64,000 nucleotides of DNA from Eggerthella sp. YY7918 (GTDB taxonomy: Bacteria; Actinomycetota; Coriobacteriia; Coriobacteriales; Eggerthellaceae): assembly GCF_000270285.1 (NCBI RefSeq), contig NC_015738.1, positions 1,302,001 through 1,366,000 of the forward strand, given 5' to 3'. Positions 54,149 to 61,897 of this stretch are shown one piece after another. A program made the translations under genes and the position numbers. Position 1 is the stretch's first letter. Each line of letters opens with the position of its first letter. The notes under the pieces were generated by a model. It searched no databases. It saw only the letters and a list, made by a program, of their open reading frames with translations, and was not told the origin of the DNA.

Positions 54149-55813
54149 ATGACTCGTTCTGTTATTGACCCGATCACCCGTATCGAAGGCCATTTGCGCG
54201 TCGAGATGGAAGTGACGAACGGCAAGGTTTCCGATGCATGGGTATCCGGCGGCTGCTTCCGCGGCATGGAGATGGTCGTTGAGAACCGCACGCCCGAAGA
54301 TGCTGCCCAAATCGTGCAGCGCATCTGCGGCGTATGCCCGGTGTCGCACGCTCACTCGTCCACCATCGCGGCCGAGAAAGCCTACGGCATTCAGATTTCG
54401 AACAACGCGCGCATCATTCGTAACCTCATCGAGGGTGCTCAGTTCTTGCACAGCCACATTCTGTGGTTCTACAACCTGGCAGCGCTTGACTACGTGAATC
54501 CGCTCAATGCGCTTGAGGCCGACCCCATGGATGCGATCGACTTGGCGAAGTCCGTTGGCACCTCTGTTAACAGCGATTTTGTCGCTCTGCAGGATCGCCT
54601 GAAGACGTTTGCCTCTAACGGCCAGCTGTCCATCTTCTCGGGCAACTGGTTCGACGCCGAAGACGGCACGGGTTACACGCTGCTGCCCGAACTTGATCTC
54701 ATCTGCACGGCTCACTACCTTGAGGCGTTGTCGATGCAGGCGAAGGCTTCGCAGATTTCCGCCCTTTTGGGTGGCAAGATGCCGCACGTTATGACCATCG
54801 TTCCGGGCGGTACTGCCTTCGTGCCGACCGCACAGAAGCTTGACGACCTCAAGTACCTGGTAGACGAGATCTACAACTGGGTTGAGGCGACGATGATCCC
54901 CGACACCTTGGCTATCGCACCGTTCTACATGGATGCGCTCAACTGGGGTAAGGGCTGCGGCCGCTACGTTGCTTGGGGCGTGTTCGAGGGTGCGGGCGAG
55001 TACTCCGACTACACCGAGCAGATGAAGAACCGCTACCTGCCCATGGGTGTACTCGACGACAACCTGAATATCTCCGACGTGCAGGAAAACCTCATTACCG
55101 AATATGTGGGTCACTCCTGGTACAAGGGTGAGGAAACCTACACCTCGCCGTACTACACCACTGAGCCTGAGTACACCACCTACGACGTGAATGATCGCTA
55201 CACGTGGTGCAAGTGCCCCGCCTACGACGGCAAGTGCTACGAAGCGGGTGGACTGTCCCGTGTGTTGGCAGCCTACAAGCGCAACGTTCCGTTTGTTGTT
55301 GACCAGGTTAACGGGCTGCTCGAGGCGTTGGGTGCGCCGGGACAGATTTCCGCTGCCCAGTCGACGCTCGGCCGTACCGCCGTGCGCCAGATCGAGACGC
55401 TTTACATCGCCGGCCTTATGAAGGAATGGGTGGGCGAGCTGTGCGAGGCCGTCAAGAGCGGCGACAGCGAGTACTTCCGCGCTCCTGAAACCATCACCGG
55501 CGGCGGCACGGGCTTCTGGGAAGCTCCGCGCGGTGCGCTGTATCATCACGAGGAAGTTCAGGACGGCAAGATCACGGGTTACCAGATCATCATCCCGACC
55601 ACCTGGAACATTGCGCCGCATGACGCTTCCGGCGAACCTGGCCCGATGGAGCAGGCGCTCATCGGCGTTCCGGTGGGCGATGTCGAGAAGCCCATCAACG
55701 CTCTGCGTACCGTCCATAGCTTCGATCCGTGCACGGCCTGCGCCGTTCACATTACCGAGCCGGCGACGGGTAAGAGCTTCGAGACCGTCACAAGCCCTTG
55801 GGGGGTGAAGTAA
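54149..55813 (+). CDS. hyaB: Uptake [NiFe] hydrogenase large subunit
   Basis: This 554-residue catalytic subunit has RICGVC with Cys60 and Cys63, and DPCTACAVH at 526-534 with Cys528 and Cys531. A 20-residue peptide follows His534, to be removed by the maturation protease encoded at 57115. It is carried out of the cell together with the Tat-tagged small subunit. GAAGGGAGGTAAGCCGAC precedes it, six bases after hyaA. Confidence 0.96.
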   Translation: MTRSVIDPITRIEGHLRVEMEVTNGKVSDAWVSGGCFRGMEMVVENRTPEDAAQIVQRICGVCPVSHAHSSTIAAEKAYGIQISNNARIIRNLIEGAQFLHSHILWFYNLAALDYVNPLNALEADPMDAIDLAKSVGTSVNSDFVALQDRLKTFASNGQLSIFSGNWFDAEDGTGYTLLPELDLICTAHYLEALSMQAKASQISALLGGKMPHVMTIVPGGTAFVPTAQKLDDLKYLVDEIYNWVEATMIPDTLAIAPFYMDALNWGKGCGRYVAWGVFEGAGEYSDYTEQMKNRYLPMGVLDDNLNISDVQENLITEYVGHSWYKGEETYTSPYYTTEPEYTTYDVNDRYTWCKCPAYDGKCYEAGGLSRVLAAYKRNVPFVVDQVNGLLEALGAPGQISAAQSTLGRTAVRQIETLYIAGLMKEWVGELCEAVKSGDSEYFRAPETITGGGTGFWEAPRGALYHHEEVQDGKITGYQIIIPTTWNIAPHDASGEPGPMEQALIGVPVGDVEKPINALRTVHSFDPCTACAVHITEPATGKSFETVTSPWGVK

Positions 55814-55814
55814 C

Positions 55815-56510
55815 ATGGCGCATTTGGCACATTATCGCGAGGCTCATCCGCTGGCGTTTGTCATCACGCACTGGATCAACCTCGTCTGCATGATTCTGCT
55901 TATCATCACGGGTTTCAGCATTCATTTCCCGTTCTGGCCTGAGTTCATGGGTATTGCCCGCGGCGTGCATGTGTTCTGCGGTTTCATTCTGTTTATCAAC
56001 TGCATTGCACGTGTCATCATGGCATTCTTTGTGAAGTCCGCTCCGACGGGTGGCACGCGTGTTCAGGTGACGGACTACAAAACCTGGCTTCCCCAGGCTG
56101 ACAACCGCCATCAGGCCGGCGCGTGGATCAAGTACTATCTGTTCCTGAAGAAGGATCATCCGCTGGGAGCTAAGCTGGGTGTACCCCAAAAAATTAGCTA
56201 CCTGTTGATCCCGGTTCTTATCATCGTCATGTTCTACACGGGTCTGTGCCTGTGGGCTCCGACGATGAACGTGGGCTTCTTTGCGGCAGGTACAACCCTG
56301 GTGGGTGGCCTGATGTCGATGCGCATCATTCACTACTTCATGATGTTCGTCTTCATCTGCTTCATGTTTATCCATCTGTATCTGGCCAACATCGAGGGTA
56401 TTTCCCCGACGCTGCTCATGCTGTTCCGCAAGGAGCATGGCGGCTTGGTGTACGACCCCGAGAAGCACACCATCGTGGGCGAGGACAAGCTCGATCACCA
56501 CGAGGCGTAA
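55815..56510 (+). CDS. hyaC: Hydrogenase cytochrome b subunit
   Basis: This 231-residue membrane protein has four or five spans and histidines in the spans (FVITHWINLVCMI, GVHVFCGFILF, IIHYFMMFVFICFMFIHLYLA) suitable as heme b ligands. It takes electrons from HyaA to the quinone pool. It starts one base after hyaB and is followed by a strong terminator. Confidence 0.9.
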   Translation: MAHLAHYREAHPLAFVITHWINLVCMILLIITGFSIHFPFWPEFMGIARGVHVFCGFILFINCIARVIMAFFVKSAPTGGTRVQVTDYKTWLPQADNRHQAGAWIKYYLFLKKDHPLGAKLGVPQKISYLLIPVLIIVMFYTGLCLWAPTMNVGFFAAGTTLVGGLMSMRIIHYFMMFVFICFMFIHLYLANIEGISPTLLMLFRKEHGGLVYDPEKHTIVGEDKLDHHEA

Positions 56511-56538
56511 AGGTTCAGAAACGCGCTGATTGTTTGTG

Positions 56539-56564
56539 ACGGGACTCCCTTCGGGGAGTCCCGT
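56539..56564 (+). terminator. Terminator after hyaC
   Basis: A perfect 11-bp stem (ACGGGACTCCC / GGGAGTCCCGT) has an extra-stable TTCG loop. Only three T follow, so some readthrough to the downstream genes is possible. Confidence 0.8.
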
Positions 56565-56681
56565 TTGCGTAGGGGCAGGACTCTCGTTTGTCTGGCGTCG
56601 GGAGCCGTTCGGCTTGCGGGAAAGTGTTGTCGAGGGGCCGGTCGCTATAATGTTCTTGAAGGATACGACGAAGGGGTACCT

Positions 56682-57110
56682 GTGGCCGAGTTGACCGACG
56701 AAGATATCGCGCGGGAAGAAGAGTTTCTTCAGGGCATTCCGCGCGTCAATATTGGCGCCTTGTTTTTGCCCCCCATCTGGGGTCCGGCACACGGACTGTG
56801 GGCATCCATCCTGTTTTATCCGATATGGCTGCTTGCCGATAATATGTTTTATGCCGCATGGGTTGAGCAAACGCCACTCGCCATTGTTCTTGCCGTGGTG
56901 GTGGGCGCCTTGCTTATAGCTGGCACCGTCGCCTTTGCCCTTATCGGCCAGCCTATTGCCGCGCATCGGGCTGCCGCACGCGGCGTAGAGAAGAGCGTTT
57001 ACCTGCGGCGTCAACGCATATGGGCGGTGGTCTGTGTCGTGGTGGGATTGGCTATGATCGCGCTTGCCACCTATTACAACCTAGTTATTCGTCCTACGCT
57101 GGGAGCGTGA
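56682..57110 (+). CDS. Small membrane protein in the hydrogenase operon, unknown
   Basis: This 142-residue protein begins at GTG 56682 after GAAGGGGTACCT. An acidic N-terminus (about 1-20) is followed by three hydrophobic segments (about 27-60, 64-86, 113-135). A perfect -10 box TATAAT at 56646-56651 lies 30 bases before it, without a good -35. It stands between hyaC and the protease gene, four bases before the latter. I do not recognise a family; a role in hydrogenase assembly is possible by position. Confidence 0.7.
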   Translation: MAELTDEDIAREEEFLQGIPRVNIGALFLPPIWGPAHGLWASILFYPIWLLADNMFYAAWVEQTPLAIVLAVVVGALLIAGTVAFALIGQPIAAHRAAARGVEKSVYLRRQRIWAVVCVVVGLAMIALATYYNLVIRPTLGA

Positions 57111-57114
57111 GCAT

Positions 57115-57693
57115 ATGTCTGCTGACAGCACGCAGAGTTCGGTGGAGGCGCCAGAGCCAACCGGCTCGTCGAACGAGCACCCTCGTTCCATTGCGGTCAT
57201 CTGCGTGGGGAATAAGCTCATGCTCGACGATGGCATAGGACCGGCAGTGTATGAGGAGTTGCAGGCGCGCTACGATATTCCCGAACAGGTGACGCTGTTC
57301 GATGTGGGCTGCCTGAGCATGGATATGCTGCCGACGGTTCATGACTTCGATATGATACTTACCGTTGATGCCGTGGATGGTACCGGCGCGGAACCGGGAA
57401 CAGTCTTTCGTTTTGCTCCCGATGCTATGGCGCGGCGTACCGGTGCGACGGCGTCGCTCCATGATCTTAAATTGGTCGACCTCTTCGATGCGGCGCTCCT
57501 TCTGGGCTATGAGGCCGAAGGGCTGTGTTTGGGTATGCAGGTGGAAAATCCCTCGCCAGAGGTGGCGACAATCGGCCTCACGCCTAAAGTGCATGCAGCT
57601 TTGCCGCTGTTGGTGGAAACGGTGGCGGGAGAGCTTGCGCGCGTAGGCTCGCCGCTATCTCCTCGTCAAGGGTCGCAGACGCTTGATTCGTAG
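57115..57693 (+). CDS. hyaD: Hydrogenase maturation protease
   Basis: This 192-residue protein has the HyaD/HybD family signature VGNKLMLDDGIGPAVYEEL (about 30-48), with the nickel-sensing aspartate in DDGIG, VDAVDGTG (about 84-91), and a late LHDL histidine. It cuts the C-terminal peptide from HyaB after nickel insertion. The N-terminal 25 residues are extra and low-complexity. Confidence 0.92.
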   Translation: MSADSTQSSVEAPEPTGSSNEHPRSIAVICVGNKLMLDDGIGPAVYEELQARYDIPEQVTLFDVGCLSMDMLPTVHDFDMILTVDAVDGTGAEPGTVFRFAPDAMARRTGATASLHDLKLVDLFDAALLLGYEAEGLCLGMQVENPSPEVATIGLTPKVHAALPLLVETVAGELARVGSPLSPRQGSQTLDS

Positions 57694-57879
57694 GCTCTGT
57701 ACACCTGCGTTTGAGCGGAGATTGTTTGCGCAGTAACAGCGGAGTTTCTCCTTCATAACGGTAGTGTGCTCTTTGTTTTGTAGGCGCTCCTTTGCGGTAT
57801 CGTTGCTGGTTAAACGATACCGCTCTCCGCACTGCGTTCACGCATTCATGCAGCGGAGGAAGTGAAGGAGCTTCCGCCT

Positions 57880-58323
57880 ATGATAATCAATACCCTCAGT
57901 GCCTACGAAACGTCGGCCGCTTCCTTCTTTGATTGCCTTGAAAGTTGGCAGGCCGATTTGGTTTTGGATACAAGGCTGAAGAATACCAACCAGTTAGCGG
58001 GATTCACAAAACGCGATGATCTGGATTTTTTTGTCAACCGTGTGGCGCATGCGCACTACGTTCACGATAAGCTGTTTGCTCCGGCTCCCACCATGCTTGA
58101 GCGCTATTTGAACGGCAATATCACGTGGGACGCGTATGCTGCGGCATATCGCGAGCTTATGCTTGAACGCGAAGCACGGGCGTGGTTTTACGATACCTAT
58201 GGCACGTATGAATCAGTTGCGCTCGTGGGTACCGCGACACGTGCGCGGCGATCGCACGTCGAGGTTCTCAAGCAGCTGCTTGAGGCGCAGGATACCGCCG
58301 AGGGTAGGAGCGAGGCCGAGTAA
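57880..58323 (+). CDS. DUF488-family protein
   Basis: This 147-residue protein starts at ATG 57880 after GAAGGAGCTTCCGCCT. DUF488 features are LVLDTRLKNTNQLAGF (about 30-45), AHYVHDKLFAPAPTMLERY and ITWDAYAAAYRELML. The usual N-terminal YTIGHS motif reads INTLSAYETS, and the function of this family is not known. It lies about 190 bases after hyaD. Confidence 0.75.
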   Translation: MIINTLSAYETSAASFFDCLESWQADLVLDTRLKNTNQLAGFTKRDDLDFFVNRVAHAHYVHDKLFAPAPTMLERYLNGNITWDAYAAAYRELMLEREARAWFYDTYGTYESVALVGTATRARRSHVEVLKQLLEAQDTAEGRSEAE

Positions 58324-58363
58324 GGAGTGGCGGGGATGTAAGCGACGTAAACGCGACCGATCG

Positions 58364-58900
58364 TCAGTGCTTTGCTTCCGATGCTTTCGCACGCTTAACA
58401 AGAAAGTCGCGCACTTCGTCACGCGGGATGTCAAGCGAGACGGACAGTTCGTCACAGAGCAAGCTTTCGGCAAGGTCGAAATACTTCTTATCCGTCGCCG
58501 TCATCTGGCGGCCGGCATCCTCCCGGCGAAGGGTACGTTCGCGCACCGACTTGATGATGGGAACCAGGTCATCAGGAGAAAACGTCTTCAGATGCTTGTC
58601 GTATTCCTCTTTGATGCGACGTTCAAGAAGGGTGGGGGTGTCAGCATCCGTTTTAAGCGCTTCTTCGTCGATGGCATCGGCGCCTGCAATGGAGTCAATA
58701 AGGGCAAGCGCCTCGCTGTGCGACATGATGGGGCGCAAGGTAGGGGGCTTCGCCTCGGGCATTGCAACAAACAATTTGAGGGATTTTTCAAACAGCGCGT
58801 GGAGTTCCACATAGTCGTTGCCATCGAAATAGTCCGGATGGATTGCGGTGACTTCGCACACGTGATGACGATATACGACGGTATCTCCAGGAGAGAACAT
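58364..58900 (-). CDS. CarD-like transcription regulator
   Basis: This 178-residue protein has an N-terminal CarD/TRCF-type RNA polymerase interaction fold (FSPGDTVVYRHHVCEVTAI, about 2-20) and a helical C-terminal domain (about 75-165). GGAGGCCCCT precedes the ATG at 58900. CarD proteins stabilise open promoter complexes. It is convergent with the DUF488 gene. Confidence 0.82.
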   Translation of the reverse strand: MFSPGDTVVYRHHVCEVTAIHPDYFDGNDYVELHALFEKSLKLFVAMPEAKPPTLRPIMSHSEALALIDSIAGADAIDEEALKTDADTPTLLERRIKEEYDKHLKTFSPDDLVPIIKSVRERTLRREDAGRQMTATDKKYFDLAESLLCDELSVSLDIPRDEVRDFLVKRAKASEAKH

Positions 58901-59076
58901 AGGGGCCTCCGAACATGCACAGGGGAAAACAGGGTACGCTGTTTTTGTTGCGTCGCAGAAATGACGCAGATCAACTTTATAATTATAGCAGCTTACGGAT
59001 AATTTCGTGTCGGTTTCGTACGGGAGCGGTGCGAAAAAACGCGGGATTACTTTGACGGTAAACGAAAGAAGGGTGT

Positions 59077-59949
59077 GTGCGCGGTCGCCACGAAAGAGAA
59101 GAGAGATCCGTTGAGGAAGAACTGAAGCAGGCCACGACGCCTCTTCATGCCGCCCCGTCTTTCAAAGTTTCTGCGTTTTGGACAGGTATCATCCAGCGCA
59201 AAAAGATGCTTCTTTTTGCGAGTGTCGGCGTAGCTTTCGTTGCTCTTATGGTGCTTTGTGGAGCGCTTATTCCGCCCTCCCTTGAAAAAGAGGAGTCAAA
59301 CATCTCTTCCTCTGAAGGGTCCGATCATTCTTTTGATGGCGTACGGCAGAGCGCGCTTCCCGATGCCGCGGGGGATATCACTCCTTCTTTGGTTAGATAT
59401 ACCAAGCTGGTAGAAGAGATGCTTCAGTATCCTGAATTGCCTGCCGGGTGCGAATCGGTTTCGCTTGCCAGCGTTTTACGTGCGATGGGTTATGAGGTAT
59501 CTCCGACAGAGATCGTCGATGACTACCTTCCCTATGATGAGCTGATGTACGATTTTGTGACGTCGTATGCGGGCAGTCCTTATCTTGAAGAGGGCGGCGG
59601 CGCATTTCCGCCTGCAATGGTTACCGCCGCCAATGCCTACCTTAAAGAGCACGGCGCTTCTGAGCGAGCGCAAGACTTGACGGGTTCGAGCTTTGAAGAG
59701 CTTACGACATGGGTGAACTCCGGGCGGCCTGTTTTGGTATGGACAACCATGTACATGGATGATCCGGTGTTCTCCTATGAGCTTGAGGGAAATGTGTGGT
59801 ATATCAACGAACACTGTGTGGTACTTTGCGAGGTTGATCGTGAATATGCCCAGGTGATGGATCCGTTAGAGGGTATGGTCGCGCGCGAGGTGTCGGAGTT
59901 TGCCCGCATCTATGAAGCCTGCGGGGCGCATGCATTGGTGATCAGCTGA
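59077..59949 (+). CDS. Membrane-anchored C39-like peptidase
   Basis: This 290-residue protein has one membrane span at about 44-65 (LLFASVGVAFVALMVLCGAL), a serine-rich linker, and a C39-like domain starting LPAGCESVSLASVLRAMG (about 126-143). There the cysteine is the likely nucleophile; a histidine follows in NEHCVVLCEVD (about 247-257) and an aspartate in VMDPLEG (about 264-270). The domain faces outside. GTG start at 59077 follows GAAGGGTGT; a TTG-based start is less likely. Confidence 0.78.
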   Translation: MRGRHEREERSVEEELKQATTPLHAAPSFKVSAFWTGIIQRKKMLLFASVGVAFVALMVLCGALIPPSLEKEESNISSSEGSDHSFDGVRQSALPDAAGDITPSLVRYTKLVEEMLQYPELPAGCESVSLASVLRAMGYEVSPTEIVDDYLPYDELMYDFVTSYAGSPYLEEGGGAFPPAMVTAANAYLKEHGASERAQDLTGSSFEELTTWVNSGRPVLVWTTMYMDDPVFSYELEGNVWYINEHCVVLCEVDREYAQVMDPLEGMVAREVSEFARIYEACGAHALVIS

Positions 59950-59979
59950 ATAAGGCCGCCCGCAGGCAGCCTTATTCAG
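59946..59979. terminator. Bidirectional terminator between convergent genes
   Basis: A perfect 11-bp stem (CTGAATAAGGC / GCCTTATTCAG) with a 12-base loop overlaps the end of the C39-like gene and lies 25 bases before the stop of the opposing DUF362 gene. Confidence 0.65.
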
Positions 59980-60003
59980 AAGCGTTCTTTTGCGTCGTGG
60001 GAG

Positions 60004-60888
60004 TTATGCGTCCAGGTCGATCAAATCGTACGCGCGACTGCCGAGCTTGAGGGCTGCGGCGGCTTCTACGGTATGAATACCATTGCGACTTTCCATGCGT
60101 TCGATAAGGGCAGCTTTTCCTGCATCGGAGGAGTTGTACACGGCATCGACGCACGCCTGATCAAGAGCTACCGGATCAAGTGAGGCGAAGATACCCAGAT
60201 CGCCCATCTCGGGTTCAGCAGGGTTTGCGTCGCAGTCGCAGTCGACGGACAGACGGTTTGCCACGTTAACGTATACGATGTTTTCACGACCCATATAGTC
60301 CATGACTGACTTGTCGGCATCGGCCATTGATTCAAGGAACGAGTCATGGTCGGCCTCGAACATTTGCTCAAATTTCTCCATGGGTGTGCCCGAACAATGG
60401 ATGAGCCCCTTGCCGCGACCCGAGGCGACGCCGATAGAGAGGTTTTTGAGCGCGCCGCCAAATCCGCCCATGGCATGTCCCTTAAAATGCGACAAGACAA
60501 GCATGGAATCATAGTCTTTCAGATGGGTGCCGACGTAGTTTTCGCTCAGGTGTACGCCGCCCTCTACCGGAATGGCGAAATCGCCCTCTTCGTCCATAAG
60601 GTCGCATGGTGCGATGGCGGTAAAGCCATGTTCGTTGAAGGTCTTAAGGTGCTCTTCGACGGTGTCGCGCCGCCCCGGGTAGGCCGTGTTGCATTCGACG
60701 ATGGTGCCATCAAGCGCGGTTACCAGGTCTTTGATTAAGGCAGGTTGCAAAAAGTTATGACCGCCCGGTTCGCCGGTGGAGATTTTCACCGCGACGTTTC
60801 CGGGAAGCTCAATGTTGAGCGCTTGGTAGGCGCGCATCAGTCCCTCGGGGCTGATGTCCTTCGTAACATACACCGTTGCTTTATCCAT
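60004..60888 (-). CDS. DUF362-family protein
   Basis: This 294-residue protein shows the DUF362 layout (VAVKISTGEPGGHNFLQPALIKDLV near 33-57, SHFKGHAMGGFGGALKNLSIG near 133-153, and late DPVALDQACVDAVY). Members often carry an Fe-S domain, but this one lacks the ferredoxin cysteines. Function unknown. GAAAGGCACCC precedes the ATG at 60888. Confidence 0.85.
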   Translation of the reverse strand: MDKATVYVTKDISPEGLMRAYQALNIELPGNVAVKISTGEPGGHNFLQPALIKDLVTALDGTIVECNTAYPGRRDTVEEHLKTFNEHGFTAIAPCDLMDEEGDFAIPVEGGVHLSENYVGTHLKDYDSMLVLSHFKGHAMGGFGGALKNLSIGVASGRGKGLIHCSGTPMEKFEQMFEADHDSFLESMADADKSVMDYMGRENIVYVNVANRLSVDCDCDANPAEPEMGDLGIFASLDPVALDQACVDAVYNSSDAGKAALIERMESRNGIHTVEAAAALKLGSRAYDLIDLDA

Positions 60889-60963
60889 AGGGTGCCTTTC
60901 TTCTTAAAATAGTGGCCGGTATCTAGTGTGCACCCTGGAGTACGCTCTAAGTCAAGAGGATTT

Positions 60964-61626
60964 TTACGCCTTGCAGCAACTGGGGCAGAGGTCGCAGAGA
61001 AAACACTCGGCACATTTCGGATTGCGCGCCGTGCAGGTCTCGCGTCCAAAGAGTACCCACTGGTGGTTGATGGGCCCCCAGTATTCGCGTGGGTAGAGCT
61101 TGAGGAGTGCTGTTTCGGTTTTGGCGGGCGTGTCTGATGAGGGGCCGGCGAACTTCAGTCGGTGTGCGATGCGGAACACATGCGTGTCCACGGCGATTCC
61201 CTCCACAATACCGAAGGCTTCGTTGAGCACCACGTTCGCGGTCTTGCGCCCCACGCCCGGAAGCTTTTGCAACTCGTCAATGTCGCGCGGTATTTCGCCT
61301 GCGTAGTCAGCCACCACCATCTGGGCGCACTTGATGACATTCGATGCCTTTGTATGGTAAAAGCCGATGGTGCGTATGATGTTTTCCACGTCATGTACAT
61401 CGGCGGCTGCGAGGTCGGCTGGCGTGGGATAGCGCTCCCAAAGAGCCGGCGTCACTTTGTTCACGCCCTTGTCGGTGGTTTGGGCAGACAGCAACACGGC
61501 TATGGTCAGGCGAAACGGATCGCCCCAGTAGTGCAGTGCGCACTCGGCGGCAGGGTAGTGCTCGTTCATGCGACGCGCCACAACAAGTGCGCGCTCCCGT
61601 TTCGCGATCATAGTCTCGCGCGGCAT
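60964..61626 (-). CDS. nth: Endonuclease III
   Basis: This 220-residue protein starts at ATG 61626 after AAGGAGAACGT; a longer frame has no site. The HhH motif is LPGVGRKTANVVL with the catalytic lysine, the catalytic aspartate is in VDTHVFRIAHR, and the [4Fe-4S] ligands are in CTARNPKCAECFLC (C-x6-C-x2-C-x5-C). It removes oxidised pyrimidines. It is divergent from mfd, another repair gene. Confidence 0.95.
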   Translation of the reverse strand: MPRETMIAKRERALVVARRMNEHYPAAECALHYWGDPFRLTIAVLLSAQTTDKGVNKVTPALWERYPTPADLAAADVHDVENIIRTIGFYHTKASNVIKCAQMVVADYAGEIPRDIDELQKLPGVGRKTANVVLNEAFGIVEGIAVDTHVFRIAHRLKFAGPSSDTPAKTETALLKLYPREYWGPINHQWVLFGRETCTARNPKCAECFLCDLCPSCCKA

Positions 61627-61897
61627 ACGTTCTCCTTCGCAACGTGCTCGGTAAGGTAGGGTTTTAGTATAGCCGAATTGGCATAAGCGCTTTATTGTTG
61701 CTCGCTGTGATTTCTGGTTCACGGGCATGTTTCGAAGCCTAAAGAACGCGAAGTGATGGCGTATACTGCTATTGATGTGTCCACGCGAGGGCAAGCTGAT
61801 AGCCAACCGTGTACGAGCCGCCTTGTGCGGCTTTTTGTGCTGCCTGAAATGAAAATACTTACGGTCCTGTGGGACTGCGAACTGATAAGGAATTTGC
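61627..61897. promoter_or_regulatory. Divergent nth/mfd intergenic region
   Basis: This region must hold both promoters. A -10-like TATACT lies at 61762-61767, and a terminator hairpin stands at 61816-61836, about 60 bases before mfd, so a short leader RNA of roughly 65 bases could be made. No riboswitch core is recognised. Confidence 0.4.
61816..61836 (+). terminator. Terminator hairpin in the mfd leader
   Basis: A 6-bp GC stem (AGCCGC / GCGGCT) with a 5-base loop runs directly into five T, upstream of mfd, as in an attenuator or the end of a small RNA. Confidence 0.6.

Noticed and set aside
53465-55816. A 783-codon open frame on the minus strand
   Set aside because: It is antisense to the hydrogenase subunits hyaA and hyaB, with shadow-type composition and no motif.
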